A stretch of 27,639 nt of DNA from an uncultured Treponema sp. (GTDB lineage: Bacteria > Spirochaetota > Spirochaetia > Treponematales > Treponemataceae): NCBI GenBank assembly GCA_937877515.1, contig CALFIX010000004.1, forward strand, positions 1 through 27,639, given 5' to 3'. Under the pieces are notes generated by a model, which was not told the DNA's origin, ran no database searches, and was given only the letters and a program-made list of their open reading frames with translations. The position numbers and the translations under genes are program-made. This document shows, in pieces, positions 8,201 through 16,311 of the stretch. Each line of letters opens with the position of its first letter. Position 1 is the first letter of the stretch.

Positions 8201-9970
8201 TTAACTTTCGCTCATCTGCGAATTATACACTTCGCGATAAATTTTATTTTCGGCTAAAAGCTCCTCGTGAGTTCCACTGCCATTTATATATCCGTTATCA
8301 AGCACAAAAATCTTATCTGCATCCTTTACAGAAGAAATACGCTGTGCAATTATAATTTTTGTCGTATCGGGCAAGGTATTACGTAAGGCACTACGGATTC
8401 TGGCGTCTGTAGCTGTATCTACGGCACTGGTACTATCGTCTAAAATCAAAACCTTCGGATTTTTTAAAATAGCACGGGCAATGCAGAGACGCTGCTTTTG
8501 TCCGCCGGAAAGGTTTACACCGCCCTGCCCCAAATCTGTTTCATACCCGTCAGGAAAGCCTTCTACAAATTCTGCTGCATCCGCCATTTTACAGGCTTCC
8601 CTAATTTCTTCATCAGAGGCATCCTCATTTCCCCACTTAAGATTTTCTTTTATGGTTCCACTAAAGAGGACATTCTTCTGTAAGACTACAGCAACAGAAT
8701 CTCGCAAAGTTTTTAAATCATATTTTTTAACATCAATTCCACCGACACTTACAGTTCCATACAAAACATCATACAGGCGCGGAATAAGGGAAACCAAAGT
8801 TGTCTTGGAAGAACCGGTTCCGCCAATAATGCCAATCATCTGACCGCTTTCTATATGCAGGTTAATGTCATTCAGCACACAGTTATTTCTATCCCTGTGA
8901 TAGCTGAAGCTTACGTTCTTAAAATCAATGGAGCCATTAGGAACTTTCTTAATGACAGAAGAAATTTTATCTCCATTTTCCAATGCCAGAGTCTTGTCTT
9001 CCGGATTCTTTATTTCCGGCTCTTCGTCTAAGACCTCTACAATGCGTGCAATGCTGGCTCTGGATAAAACCAAAGTTATAAACACCATGGAAAGCATCAT
9101 TAAAGACATCAAAATCTGCGTTATGTAAGTAATAAAGCTTATAAGCTCTCCTGTCTGCATGCTGCCGGCAACAATCATATTACCGCCAAACCAAAGGGCT
9201 GCTATAATACAGGCATAAATTGCAAGCATCATAAAAGGAAGTGCTAAAATAACTATGCGTTCAGCCTTTACCTGTGCATTTTTTACAGCTTCCGCGGCAT
9301 CGGTAAACTTTTTATTTTCAAAATCAGTGCGTACAAAGCTTTTTACAACGCGAATCGCATTTAAATTTTCCTGTACAGTGTTATTCATGCTATCATACTT
9401 ATCAAGCATGGCTCTAAAACGGGGAAAAGACGTTACACCTATAAAAACCAAAACAACGACCAGTATTGGTATTGCTATAAAAAACACTGTAGAAAGACGA
9501 AAGTTTATAAGGCACGCCATAATGGTTCCCGCAATAAGCATGAACGGAGCACGTATGCACATGCGTATTATCATCTGATAGGTATTCTGAATATTTGTAA
9601 CATCTGTTGTTAAACGTGTTACCAGCGAAGACGAAGAAAATTTGTCTACATTACTGAAAGAAAAATCTTGCACTTTCTTAAAAAGATTACGGCGCACATT
9701 ACGGGAAAAGCCTAAGGCTGCCACTGCGGCAAAACGGCCGCCGAAGCCACCGCATGCAAGAGAAACAACAGCCATTATAACCATAAGCCCGCCAATTTTA
9801 AGCACGTAAGACAGATCCCTATTTGCAATTCCAACATCAATTATCTTTGCCATTAAAAACGGAATTGCAGTTTCCATTACAACTTCGCCTGCCATAGTTA
9901 GAGGGCTTAAAAGAGAATAAACCTTGTACTTAGCTTCAAGACCATTTAAAAGTTTAGATACACTAGTCAT
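8201..9970 (-). CDS. ABC exporter half-transporter, subunit with degenerate ATP site
   Basis: 589-residue partner of the downstream exporter subunit (MdlA/LmrC-like). It has a six-helix membrane domain (about 15-305) and an ATPase with Walker A GGTGSSKTT, canonical signature LSGGQ, Walker B LILDDSTSAVD and switch region IAQRIS. The catalytic Glu after Walker B is Asp and the H-loop His is Gln, so its own site should hydrolyse ATP poorly. Its intact LSGGQ would complete the working site with the partner's Walker motifs. This is the known pattern of asymmetric heterodimers such as TM287/288. It is first in the two-gene operon and has a leaderless-type promoter that diverges from the MATE gene. 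Confidence 0.93.
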   Translation of the reverse strand: MTSVSKLLNGLEAKYKVYSLLSPLTMAGEVVMETAIPFLMAKIIDVGIANRDLSYVLKIGGLMVIMAVVSLACGGFGGRFAAVAALGFSRNVRRNLFKKVQDFSFSNVDKFSSSSLVTRLTTDVTNIQNTYQMIIRMCIRAPFMLIAGTIMACLINFRLSTVFFIAIPILVVVLVFIGVTSFPRFRAMLDKYDSMNNTVQENLNAIRVVKSFVRTDFENKKFTDAAEAVKNAQVKAERIVILALPFMMLAIYACIIAALWFGGNMIVAGSMQTGELISFITYITQILMSLMMLSMVFITLVLSRASIARIVEVLDEEPEIKNPEDKTLALENGDKISSVIKKVPNGSIDFKNVSFSYHRDRNNCVLNDINLHIESGQMIGIIGGTGSSKTTLVSLIPRLYDVLYGTVSVGGIDVKKYDLKTLRDSVAVVLQKNVLFSGTIKENLKWGNEDASDEEIREACKMADAAEFVEGFPDGYETDLGQGGVNLSGGQKQRLCIARAILKNPKVLILDDSTSAVDTATDARIRSALRNTLPDTTKIIIAQRISSVKDADKIFVLDNGYINGSGTHEELLAENKIYREVYNSQMSES

Positions 9971-9976
9971 GCTTTA

Positions 9977-10005
9977 AATATAATAAACAGTCAATTTCAA
10001 TGCAA
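9977..10005 (-). promoter_or_regulatory. Predicted ABC exporter promoter giving a leaderless mRNA
   Basis: Minus strand -35 TTGCAT (10005-10000), 17-bp spacer, -10 TATATT (9982-9977), then TAAAGC and the ATG at 9970. The layout is almost identical to lon (TATATT then TAATCC then ATG). No ribosome site is present. Confidence 0.55.
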
Positions 10006-10013
10006 TTAATATG

Positions 10014-10042
10014 TTGTTATTTTATACTCAGAATGATATTCT
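10014..10042 (+). promoter_or_regulatory. Predicted MATE promoter giving a leaderless mRNA
   Basis: Plus strand -35 TTGTTA (10014-10019), 17-bp spacer, -10 TATTCT (10037-10042), then 7 bases to the ATG at 10050. The -10 is only a moderate match. Its main value is that it explains the lack of a ribosome site and argues against the in-frame ATG at 10011, which lies upstream of the promoter. Confidence 0.45.
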
Positions 10043-10049
10043 TAAATTT

Positions 10050-11438
10050 ATGAAGTCTACGATAATTCTAAAGACTACAGATTCACATAAGAAAGCCTCT
10101 CACGATATAATAAATGGTACTATATGGAAGTCTTTACTTTCTTTTTTCTTTCCCATCCTCTTAGGAACGCTCTTTCAGCAATTATATAATACGGTAGATG
10201 CGTTTGTTGTCGGTCAGTTTGTAGGCACTAAAGCGCTTGCAGCAGTTGGAGGAACCACCGCCGTATATGTAAACTTACTTATAGGCTTTTTTATAGGACT
10301 TTCCAGTGGAGCAGGAGTTTTAATTTCACAGTTTTATGGAAATCAAAATAAAAGAGCCATCAGCCAGTCTGTACACACAGCCATGGCTCTTTGCATTGCC
10401 GGGGGCATAATCGTAACAGCTTTAGGAATACTCTGCACCTCTCCCATGCTTTACATAACGCATACTCCGGAAGAAATAATTCCACTTTCCCGTCTTTACC
10501 TTACCGTATATTTTTGCGGAACAGTTCCGATGTTCGTCTACAACATGGGAAGCGGTATCTTGCGTGCTGTAGGAAACTCAAAGACACCTTTTATAATCTT
10601 AGTAATTGGCTACATAACAAACATAGCTTTAGACCTTATTTTTGTAGTTATATTTAAAATGGGAGTTCTAGGAGTAGCTTTTGCAACAGCCTTATGCCAG
10701 ATAGAAAGTGCCGTAATAGTTATGGTGCTTCTTACAAAAACAAAAGATGTATATAAATTTTCAATAAAGGAATTACGCTTCACGCCTCACATTTTAAAGC
10801 AGACTTTGCGAATAGGTTTTCCTGCAGGAGTTCAGTCATCACTCTACACAATAAGCAACCTGATCATACAAACAAATTTTAACATTCTCGGGACTGAAAC
10901 AGTAGCCGCATGGGCTGCATTTGGAAAAATAGATGCAGTCTTCTGGATGACAGTAAACGCTTTTGGAATAGCCGTAACAACATTCTCCGGACAGAACTTT
11001 GGAGCTGACCGGCTGGACAGAGTAAAAAAAGGAATGTGGCAAACCTTAGACATGACAGCAGGAACAACTATACTGTACACGGCTTTCTTTTGGCTCTTTG
11101 GAAAATATTTTTACAGGCTGTTTACAAAAGATCAGGAAGTAATACTCATCGGCATGAACATATTGCATTTTATGGTTCCATGGTGGATAAGCTATATTTC
11201 AATAGAAATCTTAAGCGGTACGGTACGCGGAACAGGAAAAAGCTTTGTACCCATGCTCATAACGGTTTTTGGGGTCTGTCTTTTAAGAATTGTTTGGATT
11301 TTTACGGCAGTTCCAAGACATAATACACTGAACATGGTTCTTACCTGTTATCCTTTAACATGGTGCGCAACCAGCTTAGCTTTCTGGGCGTATTACTTTA
11401 TTGTTATGAAAAAATTTTCTAAAGGAAAATCAGTATAA
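10050..11438 (+). CDS. MATE-family multidrug/cation antiporter
   Basis: Inner-membrane efflux pump of the MATE family (NorM/DinF/MepA relatives), expelling drugs or metabolites in exchange for Na+ or H+. From the ATG at 10050 the product is 462 residues, the usual family length, with about 12 hydrophobic helices. The family's first-helix pattern is clear (PILLGTLFQQLYNTVDAFVVGQFVG), and the second half repeats it around the loop with FPAGVQSSLY. An in-frame ATG at 10011 would add 13 residues, but it has no ribosome site and lies upstream of the predicted promoter. The gene converges on the MocR-type regulator with only 18 bases between the stops. Substrate unknown. Confidence 0.93.
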   Translation: MKSTIILKTTDSHKKASHDIINGTIWKSLLSFFFPILLGTLFQQLYNTVDAFVVGQFVGTKALAAVGGTTAVYVNLLIGFFIGLSSGAGVLISQFYGNQNKRAISQSVHTAMALCIAGGIIVTALGILCTSPMLYITHTPEEIIPLSRLYLTVYFCGTVPMFVYNMGSGILRAVGNSKTPFIILVIGYITNIALDLIFVVIFKMGVLGVAFATALCQIESAVIVMVLLTKTKDVYKFSIKELRFTPHILKQTLRIGFPAGVQSSLYTISNLIIQTNFNILGTETVAAWAAFGKIDAVFWMTVNAFGIAVTTFSGQNFGADRLDRVKKGMWQTLDMTAGTTILYTAFFWLFGKYFYRLFTKDQEVILIGMNILHFMVPWWISYISIEILSGTVRGTGKSFVPMLITVFGVCLLRIVWIFTAVPRHNTLNMVLTCYPLTWCATSLAFWAYYFIVMKKFSKGKSV

Positions 11439-11456
11439 AAAAGACTCAAGCTTTAA

Positions 11457-12887
11457 TCAGACAAACACGTTTTCCAGTCGGTTAACAATTTCTGTTATGC
11501 GCTCTTTCTTTATGCCGCTATAATTTACTACAAACGTGCTTAGGAATTTTTCAGGAACTTTTCCATAAAAATATTCAGATAAAAGAGAAATATTTATATT
11601 CTGATTTTCTAAAAGCTCCTGTTTAATTTCCAAAGCATTTCTTTTTTTTGTCTCCCTGCATGTTAATAAAAAGTGGAGTCCTGCATCTTCTTCAAAAACA
11701 GAACAGCACTCCTTTATTTTGCTTTTGTAAAGCTCTCCTATAAAAGCATTTCTTAAATTCCTATACCAGTTACGCATACGTATAATGTGAGAGCTATAAT
11801 AACCTTGGTAAATAAAACGTGCTAAAGTGTATTGTTCAAAAATGCTAACGGAACAAGAATAAAAACTAAATTTCTTTTCAAATTCATTCATAAGCTTTGG
11901 AGGTAAAACCATAAAACCAATTCTAAAAGATGGTGAAAGTGTCTTGGAAAACGTATTGACATAAATTACGCTATCATTTACATCCATACTGAAAAGAGTT
12001 TCCAAAGGCTTACCGTTAAACCTAAACTCACTGTCAAAATCATCTTCTATGATGTACCGGCTTACATTTTTTCTGCATTTTTCTTTAGCACTAGCCCAGC
12101 TTAAAAGTTCCTGTCTTTTTTTTACAGGCATAACTATACCTGTCGGAAAGTGATGGTTTGGAGAAACATGAACGACATTTGCATTACTCTTTTCTAATCG
12201 GGAAACATTTATTCCGTGTTCATCTATTGAAACAGGAATGCAGGAAGCTCCATTAAGTTCTAAAAGAGAATATATTTTTTTATATCCAGGATTTTCTACG
12301 GCATAAAGACGATTTTGTCCTAAAAGCTCAACTAAAAGCGCATAAAGATTTTCCGTACCGCTTCCAATTACAATCTGTTCTGGTAAAACATTCATTCCCC
12401 TGAACTCTCTTATGTAAGAGGAAATTGCTTTTCTAAGCTCAAAAACACCTTTACAATCAGACCTCATTAAAAGCTGTTCATTTCTAGAACTTAAAACAGA
12501 CCTCATTACCCTGGACCACTGATTAAACGGAAACTTTTCATAGCTAACTGCATTACTTTTAAAATCTGCAAAATATTCAGTTTTTCTTTTTTCATGAAGA
12601 GTATTAGAGCTTTCTTTTAATGTAACCTCGCGAGGCTTTAACGGAAGAAGATTCATAACAAAAAAACCTTTTTTTTCTTCTGAATAAATATATCCCTCAC
12701 TTATAAGACGGCTGTATGCATTTTGTACTGTAATGACGCTTATACCTAAATTCTGGCTGAGTGCCCTTTTTGAGGGAAGCTTTTCGTCAGCTTTTAGCGT
12801 TTTATTTAAGATCTGATTTTTAATTTCTCCGTATAAAAAATCACACAAACCTGTTTTTCCACGGTTTTCAAAAGATACTGTAAGCAT
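11457..12887 (-). CDS. MocR/PdxR-type transcription regulator (GntR HTH plus aminotransferase-like domain)
   Basis: 476-residue chimeric regulator. An N-terminal winged helix of GntR type (about 10-75, with LPSKRALSQNLGISVITVQNAYSRL as the recognition region) is joined to a fold-type I aminotransferase-like domain. The domain keeps the PLP Schiff-base Lys (K315 in FSKTLSPSFRIGF) and the Asp that holds the pyridine nitrogen (D283 in EDDFDSEF). Such proteins bind PLP as an effector and often control vitamin B6 genes. It diverges from a pyridoxal kinase across a 106-bp gap with a symmetric candidate operator, which supports that role here. A TAGGGGGT ribosome site precedes the ATG. Its -10 box overlaps one operator half, suggesting autoregulation. 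Confidence 0.92.
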   Translation of the reverse strand: MLTVSFENRGKTGLCDFLYGEIKNQILNKTLKADEKLPSKRALSQNLGISVITVQNAYSRLISEGYIYSEEKKGFFVMNLLPLKPREVTLKESSNTLHEKRKTEYFADFKSNAVSYEKFPFNQWSRVMRSVLSSRNEQLLMRSDCKGVFELRKAISSYIREFRGMNVLPEQIVIGSGTENLYALLVELLGQNRLYAVENPGYKKIYSLLELNGASCIPVSIDEHGINVSRLEKSNANVVHVSPNHHFPTGIVMPVKKRQELLSWASAKEKCRKNVSRYIIEDDFDSEFRFNGKPLETLFSMDVNDSVIYVNTFSKTLSPSFRIGFMVLPPKLMNEFEKKFSFYSCSVSIFEQYTLARFIYQGYYSSHIIRMRNWYRNLRNAFIGELYKSKIKECCSVFEEDAGLHFLLTCRETKKRNALEIKQELLENQNINISLLSEYFYGKVPEKFLSTFVVNYSGIKKERITEIVNRLENVFV

Positions 12888-12897
12888 TTTACCCCCT

Positions 12898-12948
12898 ATC
12901 TGGTATTATAAATATTTACTATTTTTGAGTATATACATAATATCAGAT
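12898..12948. promoter_or_regulatory. Symmetric operator and divergent promoters between regulator and kinase
   Basis: Two 12-base half-sites in inverted orientation differ at one position: ATCTGGTATTAT (12898-12909) and, on the other strand, ATCTGATATTAT (12948-12937). The gap between them is 27 bases. Each half-site abuts or overlaps a -10-like box: TATAAT (12910-12905) facing the regulator and CATAAT (12936-12941) facing the kinase. The -35 boxes at 17 bp are poor on both sides (TATACT and TATTTA), as expected if an activator is needed. This is the likely binding region of the MocR/PdxR-type protein. Confidence 0.5.
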
Positions 12949-12993
12949 TTTATATAAATTAAGCCACAGATATATAAACTCTGAGGTGTATGT

Positions 12994-13824
12994 ATGGACA
13001 AAAGACTCTTAACAATTCAGGATATTTCTTGCGTAGGACAATGCTCTTTAACCGTAGCTCTTCCTATAATAAGTGCATGTGGTATAGAAACAGCAATTTT
13101 ACCAGGCTCAGTACTTTCTAACCACACAGCACCAGGGTTCAGTGCATGGACATTCCACGACTTAACAGATGAAATGCCAAAAATCTTAAGCCAATGGAAA
13201 AAAGAGGACATTACATTTGACGCATTTTACACAGGCTATGTAAGCAAGGGACAGGTAAAATACATTCAGGACATAATGGAACAGACTGCAAGAGAAAACG
13301 CTCTTCGCATAGTTGACCCTGCTATGGCAGACAACGGAAAGCTTTACGCAGGTTTTGACGCAGACTTCCCTAAAGAGATGGCCCGTCTTTGCCAGGGAGC
13401 AGATTTTATTCTTCCAAACCTCACAGAAGCTTCTTACCTGTTGGACATTCCCTACAAAGGAGAGGACTACACACAGAACTATATAGAAAATGTATGTAAA
13501 GACCTTTACAAACTGGGAGCTAAAAATGTAATTCTTACAGGCGTCAGCTTTGAGAAGGGTAAGCTTGGAGTTGCAGTTTATAATGGAGCAACATTTGACT
13601 ACTATTTTACAGAACGACTGAATGCGAGCTTACACGGAACAGGAGACATTTATTCTTCTGCTTTTGCAGGAGCTTTGCTAAACGGAAAAAGCCCTATTAT
13701 TGCAGCTAGTATTGCAGCAGACTTTGTTGTTGAGTCTATAAAACATACCTTAAGCGACAAAGACCACTGGTATGGAGCAAAATTTGAAAAAGCTATTCCA
13801 TACCTTATAAGCAAGTTAAACTAA
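12994..13824 (+). CDS. Pyridoxal/pyridoxine/pyridoxamine kinase
   Basis: Phosphorylates B6 vitamers with ATP in the salvage route to PLP. The 276-residue ribokinase-fold protein matches the PdxK/PdxY family in length. It shows the N-terminal QDISCVGQCSL segment, the lid-region GYVSKGQ (81-87), VDPAMADNGKLY (107-118), NLTEA (142-146) and the catalytic anion-hole motif HGTGD with D218. The ATG follows GAGGTG at good spacing. It diverges from a PLP-binding regulator, so expression probably follows the cell's PLP level. It is followed by a strong terminator, so it is probably monocistronic. PdxK and PdxY cannot be told apart here. Confidence 0.92.
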   Translation: MDKRLLTIQDISCVGQCSLTVALPIISACGIETAILPGSVLSNHTAPGFSAWTFHDLTDEMPKILSQWKKEDITFDAFYTGYVSKGQVKYIQDIMEQTARENALRIVDPAMADNGKLYAGFDADFPKEMARLCQGADFILPNLTEASYLLDIPYKGEDYTQNYIENVCKDLYKLGAKNVILTGVSFEKGKLGVAVYNGATFDYYFTERLNASLHGTGDIYSSAFAGALLNGKSPIIAASIAADFVVESIKHTLSDKDHWYGAKFEKAIPYLISKLN

Positions 13825-13844
13825 TTTTCCGCAAAAATCCCAAC

Positions 13845-13890
13845 GTGATGGCTTAAGGAGTGCTCAAAACACTTCTTTTCCATCACTTTT
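13845..13890 (+). terminator. Intrinsic terminator after the pyridoxal kinase gene
   Basis: A two-part stem: outer arms GTGATGG (13845-13851) and CCATCAC (13880-13886), inner arms GGAGTG (13857-13862) and CACTTC (13870-13875), followed by TTTTC. It insulates the kinase from the chemosensory operon. Confidence 0.75.
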
Positions 13891-13953
13891 CTGAAAAAAC
13901 ACCCCTATTCATCATAAAAACAACTGAAAAGGTTCACTTATTTTAATTCTTTT

Positions 13954-13982
13954 TTTACAAATCAAAAATTCCATGTTATAAT
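13954..13982 (+). promoter_or_regulatory. Sigma70-type promoter of the chemosensory operon
   Basis: -35 TTTACA (13954-13959, 5 of 6), 17-bp spacer, perfect -10 TATAAT (13977-13982). It is one of the two best promoter matches in the window. The transcript would start near 13989 and carry a leader of about 40 bases ending in an AAAGGAG ribosome site. No sigma28-type flagellar promoter is seen. Confidence 0.75.
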
Positions 13983-13988
13983 CTACTA

Positions 13989-14000
13989 TACATATATGTA
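13989..14000. promoter_or_regulatory. Perfect 12-bp palindrome at the predicted transcript start
   Basis: TACATATATGTA lies 7 bases after the -10 box, over the predicted +1. It could be an operator. It is also AT-only in its core, so chance is possible, and it does not match the CRP consensus. Confidence 0.3.
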
Positions 14001-14030
14001 AAACTTCTTTAAAACAAAAGGAGATTATAA

Positions 14031-15815
14031 ATGGATAAAAAGAAAAAACGTTTTTCACTAAGTTTTAAGCAGGTTCTTATTATTGTAATACCACTTGCGA
14101 TTGTTGCCCTATATGTATGCTTTTCCACAATGTATATCATAAACCATTTACTGAATCAAAACGTGTTTGGTAGAGCCAACTGGACAAATGAAAAGGTAGA
14201 ATACGAAACCCGTCTTGCACTTGAAACTCCCATATATGCTCTAGACCCCCTAGCTGATGCAGTAAGAGAAGAAAAAGATTCTTCTGGCATCTCTCGTTTA
14301 GTTCAGGTTTTTGCAAAACAGTATCCTCAGTGTCTAGACTACTACTATGCCAGTGCAGAAAGCAGAAACAGAGGCGGATATTTTGTAAGTAGCAATAAAA
14401 GCCGAGAGCGAGAAGTAACAAACCATACAGAAGAAAGCTGGTTCAAAGGTGCAGTAGCTGCCAAAGGTGCATACCATGCAGACCGTCCATTCATTATTCA
14501 ACCAGGAAATACCATGTGTATTCCCTACTCCAAAGCCATTTATGACACAAACGGAAAGTTAAAAGGTGTTTTAGGCGTAAACTTAGTTCTTACAAAACTT
14601 ACAGAAGCAGTAAAAAATGTAGAAATCTCCCCTAATTCCCATGTTTATGCAATTACAGGAGATGGACTTTTTGTTACCAACGAAAACCCAGAATACATAC
14701 TTAAGAAAAACTTCTTTGAAACAAGCAGTTTGAATACAAACAAATATCCTGTTTCAGAATTCTTAGACGGAGAAACAAAATCCTTTATACAAGGGAAAAA
14801 CTTTTACTCAGTACGCAGACTTGGACAGACATCTTGGTTCATCGTATTAGAAGGTCCAATGAGTGACTACAATGGAAGCATTTCAAGATGGATAAACATC
14901 ATATTTGCAGTAGTGGTTCTTCTCATTATTGGATGCGTTCTCTTCAATGGTTCTGTAATGGGAAAAACAAACAAGAAAGAGCATGAAATAAGCGATCGCC
15001 TTATTTCAGAAACACAAAACCTCACAGTATCTTCAAAAGAGACAGCAGCTACGGCACAGGACCAAAGTGCAGCAGTAAAAGAAATTGTTACCACAATGGA
15101 AGATAACACGGCACTAAGTGAAGATATATCTCAAAAAATAAAAGATGTTTCCGGCGTTGCGGCAAAAACAAACAGCGATGTTACAGAAGGAGAATCTTTT
15201 GTAGAAGAAAACGTACGTCAACTTCAAGAAATTGCAGATACAAATCTTAACACAATAAACGGAATAAAAGAGCTTGGTGATAAAATCGAAAACATTTGGG
15301 ACATAGTTTCCCTTATAAATTCTGTTGCAGACCAGGCAAAGATTATAGCATTTAACGCAGAACTAGAAGCTTCTAGTGCGGGAGAAGCAGGCAAAAACTT
15401 CCACATTGTTGCAACCGAAATTCGCCGTCTTGCAGATGGTATTATAGATGGCACTAAAGAAATTAAGGGTAAAATTACAGAAATTCAGGAATCTTCTGAC
15501 GCACTTATTCTTGCAAGTGAAAACGGAACAGAAAAAATTCAGTCTGGCGTAGATAGTGCAAAACGTCTGGAAGAACGCTTTACAAGCATAAAAGATGCTT
15601 CAGAAATTACTGCAGAAAGTGCAGAAAAAATAACAACAATTATTCAGCAACAGGCTCTTGCAAGTGAACAAATTCTTGTAACACTTAAGCAAATCGCTTC
15701 TGGTGTAGAAAACTTTACTGCCGCTACAGAACACATTTCTAAGACTTCTCAAACATTAAAGTCCATAGCAATAGAACTTGGTTCTAAAAAGCAGGAGAAC
15801 AACAAAGATGCATGA
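14031..15815 (+). CDS. Methyl-accepting chemoreceptor with dCache-type sensor, no HAMP
   Basis: 594-residue membrane chemoreceptor. TM1 is about 14-40. The periplasmic region (about 41-282) looks like a double Cache small-molecule sensor (WFKGAVAAKG, then NGKLKGVLGVNLVLTKL). TM2 is about 286-310. The coiled coil follows TM2 almost at once, so there is no HAMP. The signalling tip is about 420-470, centred on FNAELEASSAGEAGKNF. The tip differs from the standard LEAARAGE: the position of E. coli Tsr R388, a trimer contact, is Ser. There is no C-terminal CheR/CheB-tethering pentapeptide. It is the first gene of the operon, has an AAAGGAG ribosome site and overlaps the CheW gene by 8 bases. The ligand is unknown; amino acids are common for this fold. 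Confidence 0.93.
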   Translation: MDKKKKRFSLSFKQVLIIVIPLAIVALYVCFSTMYIINHLLNQNVFGRANWTNEKVEYETRLALETPIYALDPLADAVREEKDSSGISRLVQVFAKQYPQCLDYYYASAESRNRGGYFVSSNKSREREVTNHTEESWFKGAVAAKGAYHADRPFIIQPGNTMCIPYSKAIYDTNGKLKGVLGVNLVLTKLTEAVKNVEISPNSHVYAITGDGLFVTNENPEYILKKNFFETSSLNTNKYPVSEFLDGETKSFIQGKNFYSVRRLGQTSWFIVLEGPMSDYNGSISRWINIIFAVVVLLIIGCVLFNGSVMGKTNKKEHEISDRLISETQNLTVSSKETAATAQDQSAAVKEIVTTMEDNTALSEDISQKIKDVSGVAAKTNSDVTEGESFVEENVRQLQEIADTNLNTINGIKELGDKIENIWDIVSLINSVADQAKIIAFNAELEASSAGEAGKNFHIVATEIRRLADGIIDGTKEIKGKITEIQESSDALILASENGTEKIQSGVDSAKRLEERFTSIKDASEITAESAEKITTIIQQQALASEQILVTLKQIASGVENFTAATEHISKTSQTLKSIAIELGSKKQENNKDA

Positions 15816-16311
15816 AGAAGTTGTAGAACAAATTGAAGAACAATGTGAAGAGCGAGCAGAAATTGTAGAAGAAAAAAAGCTTACAACATGGCTTATTTTT
15901 TCTATTGCAGAAAAAAAATATGCAATGCGTTCTGCAGACGTATTAGAAATTATTAGAGATGTAGCTGTTTACAAATTGCCATTTATGCCGTCTTACATAG
16001 AAGGTGTTTTAAACAGACGAGGAGATCCTTTTACAGTTATAAACCCAAGATCTTTAATTGGTGACGAAGAAACTTCAAGTCCTGAAGAACCTCTTTTTAT
16101 GATTCTAAAAAGAGATGATGATCAGATTTCTATTCATATTTCTGACATCTTATTTTTTACAGACATAGAAGATGGAGACCTAAATATAATTCCGGGCACA
16201 AACGAAGAAGGTTTCTTTCTTGGAACACTTGCTTATGGTGGAGAAGAAATTCCTGCCTTAAACCCTGCGGCATTTGAACTACTTATAAGGAAAGACCTTG
16301 GAAGCGCATAA
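15808..16311 (+). CDS. cheW: CheW-type coupling protein
   Basis: Links chemoreceptors to CheA. The 167-residue product has an acidic N-terminal extension of about 25 residues, then the CheW fold: TWLIFSIAEKKYAMRSADVLEIIR, followed by LPFMPSYIEGVLNRRGDPFTVINPR, the family's conserved VxNxRG...P.I core. The Arg-Gly pair after Asn is kept. An upstream in-frame ATG at 15778 is rejected because the ATG at 15808 has AGGAG at usable spacing and gives the short ATGCATGA overlap with the receptor gene. It likely works with the CheA encoded four genes downstream. Confidence 0.9.
   Translation: MHEEVVEQIEEQCEERAEIVEEKKLTTWLIFSIAEKKYAMRSADVLEIIRDVAVYKLPFMPSYIEGVLNRRGDPFTVINPRSLIGDEETSSPEEPLFMILKRDDDQISIHISDILFFTDIEDGDLNIIPGTNEEGFFLGTLAYGGEEIPALNPAAFELLIRKDLGSA

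Noticed and set aside
10011..10049. MATE start at the ATG at 10011
   Set aside because: It lacks a ribosome site, adds a non-family extension and lies upstream of the predicted promoter; the ATG at 10050 fits better.
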